NCBI RefSeq assembly: GCF_020164555.1
Contig: NZ_JAIQZB010000001.1
Span: 1 to 64,000 of the forward strand
Reading direction: 5' to 3'
DNA: 64,000 nucleotides
Source: Salegentibacter lacus
Lineage (GTDB): Bacteria > Bacteroidota > Bacteroidia > Flavobacteriales > Flavobacteriaceae
Within the stretch, counting starts at the first letter, position 1, and each line of letters begins with the position of its first letter. Shown piece by piece: positions 34,991 through 44,493 of the stretch. The notes below the pieces were generated by a model. The model ran no database searches and was not told the DNA's origin. It saw nothing but the letters and a program-made list of their open reading frames with translations. The position numbers and the translations under genes were made by a program.

Positions 34991-34998
34991 TACTTTTG
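34991..34998 (+). promoter_or_regulatory. -7 promoter box of gldA
   Basis: TACTTTTG fits TAnnTTTG and lies 14 bases before ATG 35013. The -33 box is not clear. It shows that a longer reading frame from 34953 would start upstream of transcription and is not the real start. Confidence 0.5.
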
Positions 34999-35012
34999 AA
35001 AAAATGCTTGCT

Positions 35013-35918
35013 ATGTCTATTCATGTTGAAGGAATTTCAAAATTTTACGGTGAACAAAAAGCACTAGATTCTGTTTCTTTTAGATTGAACAAAGGAGAAA
35101 TTGTGGGCTTTTTGGGACCAAACGGCGCGGGAAAATCTACTTTAATGAAAATCCTTACCGGTTATTTAGCTGCTTCCGAAGGAAAAGCTGAAGTAAACGG
35201 AATTTCCCTTGAAGACGATTTACATAAAATTCAGCAGCAAATTGGCTATTTACCAGAGCATAATCCGTTATACACTGAAATGTATGTGCGTGAATATTTA
35301 GAATTCAACACTAAAATTTATAAAACCGCTAAATCACGAATAGAAGAAGTTATCGAACTTACCGGCCTAATGCCGGAAGCCAATAAAAAAATCGAGCAAC
35401 TTTCTAAAGGGTACCGCCAACGTGTGGGACTCGCCACCGCCCTGTTACACGACCCCGAGGTTTTGATTTTAGATGAACCTACCACAGGACTGGATCCTAA
35501 TCAATTGGTGGAAATCAGGAACCTCATTAAAAATATCGGAAAAGAAAAATCTGGTAAAACTATTTTTCTTTCTACTCACATTATGCAGGAAGTAGAAGCT
35601 ATTTGCGACCGTGTGATTATTATTAGTAAAGGAAAAGTTGTTGCTGATAAAAATTTGAAAGATCTACGCGAAGAAAATGAACAGGTGATTTTAGTTGAAT
35701 TTGATTACCGGGTTGAGCAAATTGCACTTCAGAAAATACCACATCTTCTTTCTGCTAAAAATGTTGGCGGATTTGCCTATGAACTCACTTTCGATACTAA
35801 AGAAGATATGCGCCCAGCAGTTTTCGATTTTGCCCACGATAACGGATTAAAAACACTTCAGTTAAATCAAAAAACCAAGAATCTGGATAGTTTATTTGCT
35901 GAACTTACTCAAAAATAA
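35013..35918 (+). CDS. gldA: Gliding-motility ABC transporter ATP-binding subunit GldA
   Basis: A ~301-residue ATPase. Walker A is GPNGAGKSTLMK, the signature is QLSKGYRQRVGLATALL and Walker B is VLILDEPTTGLDP; the H-loop is STHIMQEVE. The full sequence, including the C-terminal part (NLDSLFAELTQK), matches GldA, the ATPase of the GldA-GldF-GldG transporter required for gliding in flavobacteria. GldF and GldG are not adjacent. The start is set at MSIHVEG because upstream sequence contains the promoter box; ATG 35004 is the alternative. Its 3' end overlaps the converging gene by 14 bases. Confidence 0.88.
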   Translation: MSIHVEGISKFYGEQKALDSVSFRLNKGEIVGFLGPNGAGKSTLMKILTGYLAASEGKAEVNGISLEDDLHKIQQQIGYLPEHNPLYTEMYVREYLEFNTKIYKTAKSRIEEVIELTGLMPEANKKIEQLSKGYRQRVGLATALLHDPEVLILDEPTTGLDPNQLVEIRNLIKNIGKEKSGKTIFLSTHIMQEVEAICDRVIIISKGKVVADKNLKDLREENEQVILVEFDYRVEQIALQKIPHLLSAKNVGGFAYELTFDTKEDMRPAVFDFAHDNGLKTLQLNQKTKNLDSLFAELTQK

Positions 35919-36660
35919 GTCGCCCGGTGTAGTGTTCTTCTATGCTTACTTCGGTTGGGCGGTTTTTAGAAATAATATCTCCAAACCCAAAAATATCCCC
36001 TCTTAAAGATTGCTGCGGATTGATGATTAATTTATTGGTTCCACGATGTAAAATATCATAATGTTGCACGATAAACTCACCTGCTTCCAGCCTTCCGTCT
36101 CCATTCGCAAAAAACAGGTTTACTTTTTCGGCACTTCCAGTGAGGAAATAATTGGAAATATTATCGTTGGTAATTCTTAGATTTTCTACTTCCAGGTCAA
36201 GAATAAAATCACCGTTGGTATGAATATCGGGATTACGTTCCTGGTTAAAAGATCGTAACCAAAGCTCCGGGAAATTTAGTGTACCAATACTTTCTATAGC
36301 ACTTCCGCTGCTGTTTTGCAACCAGTTTAAACTCGGTGTGGTTACATAAATTTTTGTGATCTCATAATCCCGAAAAAGATTGCAGGAATTTTCATTTCTG
36401 AGTTCAAGTCGGTTATTTACAACTTCAGCATATACATTTTCCCGAAGGTTTTCCCCGGTTTCAATCTTCACCCTATGTTCATCGCCCTGTTCAACAAAGA
36501 GCTTAACACGTTCGTAGACCATAATTTCTTCAAAGGAATCAACAGTGAATTCTTCAGAAATTATCTCCCCTGAAGTTTGTATGCAGGTGGGCGCTTCTTC
36601 AGAATCACATCCTAAAAAGATAAAAACCAATATCGCTATGCTTAAAATTCCTTTTTTCAT
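35905..36660 (-). CDS. DUF2807 (putative auto-transporter adhesin head, GIN) lipoprotein
   Basis: A 251-residue lipoprotein from the ATG at 36660 (MKKGILSIAILVFIFLGC lipobox). The mature part is a repeated beta-structure typical of DUF2807 (VDSFEEIMVYERVKLFVEQG, YAEVVNNRLELRNE, NSSGSAIESIGTLN, ANGDGRLEAGEF). It is surface or periplasmic, of unknown role. The ATGA overlap with the upstream gene supports this start over a longer frame from 36732. The 3' end overlaps gldA. Confidence 0.8.
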   Translation of the reverse strand: MKKGILSIAILVFIFLGCDSEEAPTCIQTSGEIISEEFTVDSFEEIMVYERVKLFVEQGDEHRVKIETGENLRENVYAEVVNNRLELRNENSCNLFRDYEITKIYVTTPSLNWLQNSSGSAIESIGTLNFPELWLRSFNQERNPDIHTNGDFILDLEVENLRITNDNISNYFLTGSAEKVNLFFANGDGRLEAGEFIVQHYDILHRGTNKLIINPQQSLRGDIFGFGDIISKNRPTEVSIEEHYTGRLIFE

Positions 36661-37766
36661 AATCGATACCCTATTGAAAGTTCTACAGCTTCCGCATTGG
36701 CATAATGAGATCGCACGGTAAGTGAAGCCCAAAGATTCTCGGTAATTTTTCTTTGCAAACCAACCCTGTTATATAATTGATCTACAAAATGTTCGTAAGG
36801 ATAATACACATAGTAACCCAAATGCGTGATCACCGATAGTTTATTGAAATTCAACTGGTGACCAACAAAAACCCCAACCCGTTTAGAATCCTCATTCCCG
36901 GTGGTATTTCCTGAAGGAAAAGCTACCGACTGGTAATAAATACGTTCTTCCATGGCTTTTGAAAAGAAAACTTCTGTTCCCGCCTGAAGCGTACTTTTAT
37001 GGTTAAGCACCTTATCGGCATAAGCTGAAAAAGTCAAAAATGGGTATTGCTTAGACCCGATAATTCCCATAGTATTTACGCCACTTCGCAAAGCAAAATT
37101 AAGATGAATCGGCTCTGTATATTTTTCTTTTGGTCCTTTTGGAATATAATTGGGCAGGTTTTGATGATCCAGTGTATAATTTACTCCCAGGTTAAAAGTA
37201 ATCGTATTGGTGCTGGCATTGGGCGATTTAAAATCGGCGTTGGAATAATGAATCAACGAAAGCCCCGCCTGCACGCCCAGACCTTCAAAAATATTTTCTT
37301 TTTTATAATTCGCCATCAGGTAAGTAGAGCTCAGCAAGCGTGAACCGTAAGCATTATTCTTATAATTATCATCCGGATGGTAAGGATTGGAAGCATAAGC
37401 CATCCCCTGTCCTATCCTAAACATTAAATTGCGTTTAAGCAGGTAGAAGTTCATATGAGCGTAAAGTCCGTAATTTTCTCCTAAACTCGGATTTTTCATA
37501 TCCTGGTAGGTAAAAGAAGCACCTATATCGGGATAATTGTAGCGCTTTTCCCAGGTTTCAAATCCGAAACTTTTTTTGTTGAACCCCAGAATTAAACCCG
37601 TGGGATGCCCGGTAATTAAATGGGCAATATCCGGACTGTGCTTGGCAATGGTCCCGTAGAAATAATTCGCATCAAAAGAATAATAGTTCTTCCCGGAATC
37701 CTGGGCCGAAATATCAGCAAGGATAAAAAGAAAAATAAGGGCGGTAATTTTCTTCATTATCCGCAA
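36657..37766 (-). CDS. Acyloxyacyl hydrolase / PagL-like lipid A deacylase
   Basis: A 369-residue outer-membrane barrel protein with a signal peptide (LIFLFILADISAQD) and many amphipathic strands ending in SIGYRL. The segment GLSLIHYSNADF contains the His-x-Ser-Asn of the PagL active site. PagL removes the 3-acyl chain of lipid A; the protein is longer than Pseudomonas PagL, as Bacteroidota members usually are. It is translationally coupled to the DUF2807 lipoprotein gene. Confidence 0.7.
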   Translation of the reverse strand: MRIMKKITALIFLFILADISAQDSGKNYYSFDANYFYGTIAKHSPDIAHLITGHPTGLILGFNKKSFGFETWEKRYNYPDIGASFTYQDMKNPSLGENYGLYAHMNFYLLKRNLMFRIGQGMAYASNPYHPDDNYKNNAYGSRLLSSTYLMANYKKENIFEGLGVQAGLSLIHYSNADFKSPNASTNTITFNLGVNYTLDHQNLPNYIPKGPKEKYTEPIHLNFALRSGVNTMGIIGSKQYPFLTFSAYADKVLNHKSTLQAGTEVFFSKAMEERIYYQSVAFPSGNTTGNEDSKRVGVFVGHQLNFNKLSVITHLGYYVYYPYEHFVDQLYNRVGLQRKITENLWASLTVRSHYANAEAVELSIGYRL

Positions 37767-37781
37767 ATGTAGCCTAATATT

Positions 37782-38738
37782 TTAAAAAACCGCCTCCGCA
37801 ATTTTCTGAACATTAGTACTTTTTCCCATTGAATAATAATGCAAAACTGGAACTCCGGCTTCTTTCAGTTCTTTAGATTGCGCTATAGCCCATTCAATAC
37901 CTACTTTTCTTACTTCCTTATTATTATCACAGGCTTCTACACTTTTTATTAGTTCCTCGGGTAAATCTATACTGAAAACCTGCGGTAATAATTGCAAATG
38001 TTTTTTAACTGCTATGGGTTTTATACCCGGAATTATAGGCACAGTAATCCCTGCTTCCCTTGCCTGGGCCACAAAATCAAAATAGGCCTGGTTATTAAAA
38101 AACATTTGGGTAACTACATAATCTGCACCGGCATCAATTTTTTCCTTAAGCCTTTTTAGGTCGGTTTGCAGAGAAGGTGATTCCAGGTGTTTTTCGGGAT
38201 AACCGGCCACACCAATACAAAAATCGGCGTTATTATCAGATTCAATAACTTCGTTTAGGTATTTTCCTTCTCCCAAATCTTTAATTTGTGTTACCAGCTC
38301 ACTGGCAAAACAGTTTCCACCATTTGTAGGTTCAAAATAGCGCTGGTGTTTCATCGCATCCCCACGCAAGGCCATTACATTTTCAATTCCCAGGTAATGA
38401 CAGTCTACCAGTAAATACTCGGTTTCCTCCCTGGTAAAACCGCCACAAAGGACGTGCGGAATAGTGTCTACATTATATTTTTGCTTTATTGCGGCACAAA
38501 TACCAACCGTTCCGGGTCGCATACGGGTAATTTTTCTTTCCAGTAAACCGTCCTCCTTTTTAATATATATGTGTTCTTCCCGCGAGGTAGTCACATCTAT
38601 AAACGGCGGATTAAATTCCATTAACGGATCTATATTATTATAAAGATCCTGAATATTTCTTCCCTTTTGTGGCGGAACAATTTCAAAAGAAAACAAGGTT
38701 TCTCCTTTTGCCCGGTTTATATGTTCTGTTACTTTCAT
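37782..38738 (-). CDS. metF: 5,10-methylenetetrahydrofolate reductase
   Basis: A 318-residue flavoenzyme that makes 5-methyl-THF for methionine synthase. Marks: GETLFSFEIVPPQKG, FIDVTTSREEH, PHVLCGGFTREE, NVMALRGDAMKH, GADYVVTQMFFNNQAYFDF and VPIIPGIKPI. It follows metH on the same strand after about 80 bases and supplies its methyl donor, so the SAM-I riboswitch before metH may control it too. Confidence 0.95.
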   Translation of the reverse strand: MKVTEHINRAKGETLFSFEIVPPQKGRNIQDLYNNIDPLMEFNPPFIDVTTSREEHIYIKKEDGLLERKITRMRPGTVGICAAIKQKYNVDTIPHVLCGGFTREETEYLLVDCHYLGIENVMALRGDAMKHQRYFEPTNGGNCFASELVTQIKDLGEGKYLNEVIESDNNADFCIGVAGYPEKHLESPSLQTDLKRLKEKIDAGADYVVTQMFFNNQAYFDFVAQAREAGITVPIIPGIKPIAVKKHLQLLPQVFSIDLPEELIKSVEACDNNKEVRKVGIEWAIAQSKELKEAGVPVLHYYSMGKSTNVQKIAEAVF

Positions 38739-38821
38739 TTAATTTTTATTGTAAACTATCGATTGTAAATTGTAATTTCCTGCTTCATTTTTACAATCTA
38801 CCTTATACTATTTATTGCGTT

Positions 38822-41800
38822 TTAATCTGCGATATTCGGGTTTAGCCATTTTTCGGCTTTTTTCAACGGAATTCCTTTTCTTTCGGCAAAGTCCCTCACC
38901 TGGTCGTCTTTAATTTTTCCAAGGCCGAAATAACGTGCTTCAGGATTGGCGAAATAATAACCGCTCACACTGGCTGCCGGCCACATCGCCAAACTTTCGG
39001 TAAGTTCAACGCCTATGCGCTCTTTTACCTTTAAAACTTCCCAAATACTTAGTTTCTCTAAATGATCGGGACAGGCCGGGTAACCCGGTGCCGGCCGAAT
39101 TCCCTTATAAGTTTCTTTTATTAATTCTTCGTTGCTTAAATTTTCTTCTGGAGCATATCCCCAGTCTTCCCGCCTTATTTTCTTATGTAAATATTCGGCA
39201 AAAGCTTCCGCGAGACGATCGGCCAGGGCTTTTATCATAATCGAATTATAATCGTCAAAATCTTCCTCAAATTTTGCGGCCAGTTCTGCAGTTCCAAAAC
39301 CTGTTGTCACACAAAAACACCCGATATAATCCTGAATTCCCGTTTCTTTTGGCGCAATAAAATCGGAAAGTGCAAAGTTTGGTTTTCCTCCGTGTTTTTT
39401 TAATTGCTGCCGAAGCGTTCTGAAAAGAATCGTTTTTTCTTCGGAATCTTCTTCATAAGCAACTTCAATATCATCATCATTAACCGTATTCGCCGGAAAC
39501 AACCCATAAACCGCTTTTGCTTTTAGTAATTTCTCGTCAAGGATTCTTTTCAGCAAAACTTTTGCATCGGCAAATAAAGAAGTTGCCTGTTCGCCTACCA
39601 CTTTATCCTCTAAAATATCGGGATATCTTCCGTGTAAATCCCAGCTTCTAAAAAACGGGCTCCAGTCTATAAAAGGCTCAAGTTCTTTTAAATCGAAATC
39701 ATCAATCTGCTGAATTCCCGGCTTATTTGGCTTAGTGATTTGAGTAGTTTCCCACTTAATCGAATACTTGTTTTTTCTTGCTTCTTCTATAGGTAAAAAG
39801 GATTTCACCTTACTCCTTTTCTTAAAATTAATCCTGAATTTATCATATTCAGCTTTAAGATCACTCATATATTTTATGCGCGTATCTTCCCGCAATAAAT
39901 CACCAATTACAGTAACTGCACGGGAAGCATCGTTTACGTGGGCAACCGCATTTTTGTACTGCGGATCTATTTTTACCGCCGTGTGCGCTTTTGAAGTTGT
40001 AGCGCCGCCAATTAGCAAAGGCACATCAAAATTCTGCCGTTCCATCTCTTTGGCCAGGAAAACCATCTCGTCTAAAGAAGGTGTAATTAAGCCACTTAAC
40101 CCGATAGCATCAACGCCTTCTGCTTTAGCAGTTGCGATAATTTTTTCTGAAGGCACCATAACGCCCAGGTCTATAATTTCATAATTATTGCAGCTCAATA
40201 CCACACTTACGATATTCTTTCCTATATCATGAACATCTCCCTTTACGGTGGCCATTAAAACTTTTCCTGCCCCTCCCGCACTCGAGGGAGGAGCCTTTTT
40301 AAGCATTCTGGAGATTTTATTTAAAACGCTGTCCAGGTCAGAACGTATATCATCGCCCTTAAACCTAATAATTCGGAACTCGTGCTCTTTAAGCCAGGCC
40401 GTTCTTTCTTCGTTATTCGTTTTATCTTCGGGCAATTGATGGATCAAACCATCAATTGCTACCACAAGCTTTTCTTTAAGGCACACAAAATCGGCGATAT
40501 AACTTCCTATTATATGTTGTTTCTTAAACTCATAATCCTGTAAGTCCCCACTACCTAAAGCATCCCCCAAAATGGTCTCAGCTTCACTAATATTATTATA
40601 ACGTTGTTTTTCGGCAAATTCCTTCATGGAGGCAAAGAGTTCAGGCTCTTCCTTTTGCCAATACTCTTCCCCTTTTGGAGGTTGGGGAGCTTTTTTTGCT
40701 GCTTCAATATAAGGTAACAAGTATGCTACCGCTTTCTTCATTACCCGCGCGGATTTAACTACCTGGGGAAGGAACATCTTTCCGCTACCAAAAAGATCAC
40801 CCACAACATTCATCCCTATCATTAAATGGCCTTCTATAACTTCAATAGGTTCCTCGGCTTCCTGGCGGGCCTGCTCTATATCTTCTATAATATAAGCGTC
40901 TATTCCCTTTACAAGCGCGTGGGTAACCCTGTCCTGCAAAGGTTTTTCCCTCCAGGAAAGATCTACTTTGCTCTCTTTTTTAGAACCTACCACTGTTTCG
41001 GCAAAGTCAAGTAGGCGCTCGGTGGCATCTTCTCTCCTGTCAAGGATTACGTCTTCAACGTGCTCCAAAAGATCTTTCGGGATATTATCATAAACTTCAA
41101 GCAGCGCGGGATTTACTATCCCGATATTCATTCCGGCCTTGATCGCATAATATAAAAACACCGAATGCATCGCTTCCCGAACCGGATTATTTCCGCGGAA
41201 GGAAAACGAAACATTACTTACCCCACCGCTAATACTACAATGTGGAAGGTTTTCTCTTACCCAACGCGTGGCTTCAATAAAATCTATGGCATTGCGTTTA
41301 TGCTCGTCCATTCCGGTTCCTACCGGGAAAATATTCAGGTCAAATATGATGTCCTCAGGTGGGAAGTTTACTTTATTGACAAGGATGTCATAAGAACGCT
41401 TCGCTATTTCAATTCGGCGGTCATAATTATCGGCCTGTCCCACTTCATCAAAAGCCATAACAATTACTGCAGCCCCGTAGCGTTTTATTTTCTTAGCGTG
41501 ATCTATAAATTCTGCTTCGCCTTCTTTCAGGCTTATAGAATTCACCACGCATTTTCCCTGCACCACCTGCAAACCGGCTTCAATAATCTCCCATTTTGAA
41601 CTGTCTATCATAATAGGCACCCGGGAAATATCGGGTTCGGCTACAATGAGATTTAGGAACTTGACCATCGCCTCTTTACCTTCAATAAGGCCATCGTCCA
41701 TATTGATGTCGATGATCTGTGCACCACCGTCTACCTGGTCCCTGGCGACTTCCAGGGCTTCTTCAAAATTCTCCTCTTTAATTAAGCGCAGGAATTTTTT

Positions 41801-41962
41801 AGAACCAGCCACATTGGTTCTTTCCCCAACATTTACAAAATTACTGTCGGGGGTGATTATTAAAGGTTCAAGGCCCGATAATTTTAAAGGTCTCACCTCT
41901 CGCTGTTCTCTTTCCGAAGAAATTTCTTCCTGTTTATTTTCTTTTTTCACTGTTTCTATCAT
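38822..41962 (-). CDS. metH: Cobalamin-dependent methionine synthase, folate/B12/activation part, with in-frame DUF559 insertion
   Basis: A 1046-residue C-terminal part of a split MetH. Residues ~25-320 are the pterin-binding domain ([28 protein letters not shown]); ~330-425 the B12 cap domain; ~565-690 the B12-binding domain with [12 protein letters not shown] (DxHxxG); ~730-1040 the SAM-binding reactivation domain ([12 protein letters not shown]). Between cap and B12 domain, residues ~425-562 are foreign: a DUF559-like fold with [30 protein letters not shown] and [11 protein letters not shown]. The reading frame stays open through the insertion, so a full product may be made. It overlaps the preceding homocysteine methyltransferase gene by four bases. 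Confidence 0.93.
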   Translation of the reverse strand: MIETVKKENKQEEISSEREQREVRPLKLSGLEPLIITPDSNFVNVGERTNVAGSKKFLRLIKEENFEEALEVARDQVDGGAQIIDINMDDGLIEGKEAMVKFLNLIVAEPDISRVPIMIDSSKWEIIEAGLQVVQGKCVVNSISLKEGEAEFIDHAKKIKRYGAAVIVMAFDEVGQADNYDRRIEIAKRSYDILVNKVNFPPEDIIFDLNIFPVGTGMDEHKRNAIDFIEATRWVRENLPHCSISGGVSNVSFSFRGNNPVREAMHSVFLYYAIKAGMNIGIVNPALLEVYDNIPKDLLEHVEDVILDRREDATERLLDFAETVVGSKKESKVDLSWREKPLQDRVTHALVKGIDAYIIEDIEQARQEAEEPIEVIEGHLMIGMNVVGDLFGSGKMFLPQVVKSARVMKKAVAYLLPYIEAAKKAPQPPKGEEYWQKEEPELFASMKEFAEKQRYNNISEAETILGDALGSGDLQDYEFKKQHIIGSYIADFVCLKEKLVVAIDGLIHQLPEDKTNNEERTAWLKEHEFRIIRFKGDDIRSDLDSVLNKISRMLKKAPPSSAGGAGKVLMATVKGDVHDIGKNIVSVVLSCNNYEIIDLGVMVPSEKIIATAKAEGVDAIGLSGLITPSLDEMVFLAKEMERQNFDVPLLIGGATTSKAHTAVKIDPQYKNAVAHVNDASRAVTVIGDLLREDTRIKYMSDLKAEYDKFRINFKKRSKVKSFLPIEEARKNKYSIKWETTQITKPNKPGIQQIDDFDLKELEPFIDWSPFFRSWDLHGRYPDILEDKVVGEQATSLFADAKVLLKRILDEKLLKAKAVYGLFPANTVNDDDIEVAYEEDSEEKTILFRTLRQQLKKHGGKPNFALSDFIAPKETGIQDYIGCFCVTTGFGTAELAAKFEEDFDDYNSIMIKALADRLAEAFAEYLHKKIRREDWGYAPEENLSNEELIKETYKGIRPAPGYPACPDHLEKLSIWEVLKVKERIGVELTESLAMWPAASVSGYYFANPEARYFGLGKIKDDQVRDFAERKGIPLKKAEKWLNPNIAD
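40274..40690 (-). mobile_element. DUF559-domain insertion inside metH
   Basis: Approximate limits of the extra segment. Both borders carry C-rich then G-rich short hairpins: CCTCCC/GGGAGG (40272-40291) and CCCC/GGGG (40669-40687), each next to GGAGC(C)TTTTT on plus. DUF559 is a Vsr/PD-(D/E)xK-like endonuclease domain. The usual acidic residue before the IDG motif is Ala here (VVAIDG), so nuclease activity may be lost. The border hairpins resemble the intergenic repeat at 47301-47345. Confidence 0.75.
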
Positions 41963-42975
41963 AAAGCGGTGGAAAATTCAGGTTTCTCTATTTTTCGCGG
42001 ATTATAATCTTTGGCAATTTGTGCAATAGCTTTAATATGCTCGGGGGTGGTACCGCAGCAACCTCCCAAGATATTTACCAGTCCTTTTTCTAAATATTCC
42101 CTGATCTGTCTTGCCATTTCTTCAGCATCCTGGTCGTATTCTCCAAAGGCATTTGGTAAACCCGCATTCGGATAAGCCGAAACTCCACAATTCGCAAAAC
42201 GATTTAAAACCTCGAGATGAGGTGTTAATTGTTCAGCGCCCAGAGCGCAGTTAAATCCCACACTCAGCAACGGAATATGCGATACTGAAATAAGAAAAGC
42301 TTCAGCAGTTTGCCCCGATAAGGTTCGCCCGGAAGCATCGGTAATGGTTCCGCTTACCATTATTGGAATAGCTATTTGCAATTCTTCCTTAAGTTCCTCC
42401 AAAGCAAAAAGCGCGGCTTTAGCGTTTAAAGTATCAAAAACAGTTTCTACCAGCAGAATATCCACTCCGCCTTTTATTAGCGCCCTGGCTTGTTGTTTAT
42501 AAGCCACACGCAATTGATCAAAAGAAATTGCCCTGAAACCGGGATCGTTTACATCCGGGCTCATACTGGCGGTTTTGTTGGTTGGACCAATAGCGCCAGC
42601 TACAAAACGCGGTTTTTCAGGATTTTCTTCAGTCATTTTCACGGCGACTTCCTTGGCAATCCTGGCCGACTCATAATTGAGTTCGTCTACCAGTTCTTCC
42701 ATTTTATAATCGGCCATAGCTATGGTGGTTGCAGAAAAAGTGTTGGTTTCCACAATATCGGCGCCGGCTTCAAAATATTTGCGGTGTATTGTTGCTATTG
42801 CCTCGGGCTGGGTAATAGATAACAGGTCGTTATTTCCCTGTACGGAAACCGGCCAATCTGCAAAACGTTTTCCACGGAAGTCCTCTTCAGAAAATTTGTA
42901 TTCCTGAAGCATCGTGCCCATGGCACCGTCTAAAATGAGTATATTTTTTTGAAGTTGTTCTTCTAATTTCGACAT
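41959..42975 (-). CDS. metH: Homocysteine S-methyltransferase domain of split MetH
   Basis: A 338-residue protein that is the N-terminal domain of methionine synthase as a separate gene. Marks: [58 protein letters not shown] and the zinc-binding Cys pair in [14 protein letters not shown]. The next gene supplies the folate, B12 and activation domains; a four-base overlap couples them. The SAM-I riboswitch lies about 55 bases upstream. Confidence 0.95.
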   Translation of the reverse strand: MSKLEEQLQKNILILDGAMGTMLQEYKFSEEDFRGKRFADWPVSVQGNNDLLSITQPEAIATIHRKYFEAGADIVETNTFSATTIAMADYKMEELVDELNYESARIAKEVAVKMTEENPEKPRFVAGAIGPTNKTASMSPDVNDPGFRAISFDQLRVAYKQQARALIKGGVDILLVETVFDTLNAKAALFALEELKEELQIAIPIMVSGTITDASGRTLSGQTAEAFLISVSHIPLLSVGFNCALGAEQLTPHLEVLNRFANCGVSAYPNAGLPNAFGEYDQDAEEMARQIREYLEKGLVNILGGCCGTTPEHIKAIAQIAKDYNPRKIEKPEFSTAL

Positions 42976-43007
42976 ATAATTTTATCTAAAATCACTATCA
43001 AAAAAAG

Positions 43008-43028
43008 AAGCGGGAAAGAATTCTTTCT
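43008..43028 (-). terminator. Expression-platform hairpin of the metH SAM-I riboswitch
   Basis: GAAAGAATTCTTTC (43015-43028) is a perfect palindrome, followed on the minus strand by CCGCTTC and seven T. It comes directly after the aptamer and could end transcription when SAM is bound. Confidence 0.5.
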
Positions 43029-43029
43029 T

Positions 43030-43134
43030 GTTATCTATCTGCGCCAAAAGCGAAGTAGAATGTAGCACCTTCTCCCATTACAGGAGGGTTGCCAAGGTTT
43101 CAACGGGTCTATTCCCTCAACCTTTCTTGATAAC
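43030..43134 (-). promoter_or_regulatory. SAM-I (S-box) riboswitch upstream of metH
   Basis: The minus strand contains the S-box core in order: TTATCAAGAAAGG (P1 and AGA turn), GAGGGAATAGACCCG, TTGAAACCTTGGCAACC, a GGAG hairpin, AAGGTGCTACATTC, a short stem and AGATAGATAAC closing P1. It senses S-adenosylmethionine and would shut off metH when SAM is plentiful. Confidence 0.92.
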
Positions 43135-43329
43135 GATGTTATAAACAATGAACTTGAACCAGCAAATATACGGCACAGCCTTTTAAATGCAAGGCCCGGG
43201 AGTAATTTTTATGAATTATGTATTTAATAGGATTTCCAGAATTATATTTTCAGAAAAATAGAAAAAACAATACTTAAAAATTAAAGAATGCTCCTAAAGC
43301 AGGCTTTAATTTCCATATTTTCTATAGTA

Positions 43330-43836
43330 TTAAAACGCAGAATTACCGAATTTCTTTATTTCAAGTGCATCAGCAGCATTTAATTCATTTAGAAAAATTT
43401 TCAGCTCTTCTTTCTTTTGTTTATTCTGAAGAATGATCTCATAATTATATTTCTCACCCGAAAGCGTAGTAAAATAAATATGATTTTTGTTTCCGTATAA
43501 AGTATACTTCCAGAAACTGGCGTAACCTCCATATTTAAAGCCAATTTCTCGTAAATCGGAAATTAAAAATTCCTTTTTGGAATTGGCTAAATCTATTTTC
43601 ACCCTGGTTTCATCTATTTCAATATTACCGCGATATTTCGGCTTAACAAAAGACTGACTTAAAGCACCAAACATTCCCAGCATAAAAGCAATACTACCGG
43701 TAACTCTAAGCCAATTTTCTTCTACCTCAAAAATCGATGTGAGCGCACTACCTCCAAGAAGGAGAATAATAAAAACAATCCTTAAAAACACCGAAGGCTT
43801 CCAGGTACTAACTATCCTGGTTTCAAAAGATTTCAT
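43330..43836 (-). CDS. Hypothetical membrane protein with PH-like domain
   Basis: A 168-residue protein with two N-terminal membrane helices (VFLRIVFIILLLGGSALTS and VTGSIAFMLGMFGALS) and a soluble C-terminal part with beta-strands (RGNIEIDETRVKIDL, FLISDLREIGFKYG), reminiscent of bacterial PH-like domains. It starts directly after the OsmC-like gene, sharing its transcript. Function is unknown. Confidence 0.5.
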   Translation of the reverse strand: MKSFETRIVSTWKPSVFLRIVFIILLLGGSALTSIFEVEENWLRVTGSIAFMLGMFGALSQSFVKPKYRGNIEIDETRVKIDLANSKKEFLISDLREIGFKYGGYASFWKYTLYGNKNHIYFTTLSGEKYNYEIILQNKQKKEELKIFLNELNAADALEIKKFGNSAF

Positions 43837-44262
43837 CTAGTTAATAAGCTCGCCATTTAAAGTGATCGCATAATTGATCTCGGCTGCCTTTTCCAGCATT
43901 TTAGAAACCGAACAATATTTCTCCATAGATAGATCTACCGCGCGTTTTGCTTTTGCTGCCGGTACCTCACCTTTTAAAAGAAAATTAAGCTGAATTTTCT
44001 TAAAAACATTGGGTACCGCACCATCTTCCCTAAAACCTTCAACCTCAACCTGAAGATCCTCCAGTTCCAGGTGTTGCTTTTTAAGAATCATTACAATATC
44101 AATGCTGCTGCAACCGGCAATGGCACGTAATAAAAGATCCATTGGGCTGGCACCCTTTGGCTCGGCATCGGTTTTATTGTCTAAATGAACAATGTCTCCA
44201 CGCTCGTTTACGGTTTCAAAATGATAATCTTTATTGAGTCTTTTAAGGTTGATCTTCATCAT
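43837..44262 (-). CDS. OsmC-family peroxiredoxin-like protein
   Basis: A 141-residue OsmC/YhfA-type protein. The first conserved Cys is in LLLRAIAGCSSIDIVMIL and the second in MEKYCSVSKML. Such proteins reduce organic hydroperoxides or handle related thiol chemistry. It is full length, and the PH-like membrane gene follows with no gap. Confidence 0.85.
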   Translation of the reverse strand: MMKINLKRLNKDYHFETVNERGDIVHLDNKTDAEPKGASPMDLLLRAIAGCSSIDIVMILKKQHLELEDLQVEVEGFREDGAVPNVFKKIQLNFLLKGEVPAAKAKRAVDLSMEKYCSVSKMLEKAAEINYAITLNGELIN

Positions 44263-44493
44263 AATCTTGTTTTAAACAAATTTAGGGAAAGCTTAATAAA
44301 AAACCTATAGTTCTAAAGCTTATGCCGGGTTTAGGGTTTTCCGTAAACGATATTAACGAATTTTTGATAGATTTACAGGAAGCTTAGAATAAAAATGCTT
44401 TTATCCTGAATACGAACTTTGCTATCGTTTGGAAAGCTGGGGATATAATGAGTTGTATAAAATTTTAATATAAAAATCTAGGAAATAAACCCA

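Noticed and set aside
34953-35012. 20-residue extension of GldA
   Set aside because: A TACTTTTG promoter box lies inside it, and GldA homologues start at MSIHVEG-like sequence.
36661-36732. Upstream extension of the DUF2807 lipoprotein
   Set aside because: It would place a lipoprotein signal 24 residues inside the protein; the ATGA overlap start at 36660 gives a proper signal peptide.
39768-40184. Long antisense frame within metH
   Set aside because: It is a shadow of the coding bias of metH, without a ribosome site or family.
44263-44493. Possible retron msr/msd or partner RNA before the reverse transcriptase
   Set aside because: I found no inverted-repeat layout or conserved branching G context strong enough to annotate an RNA.
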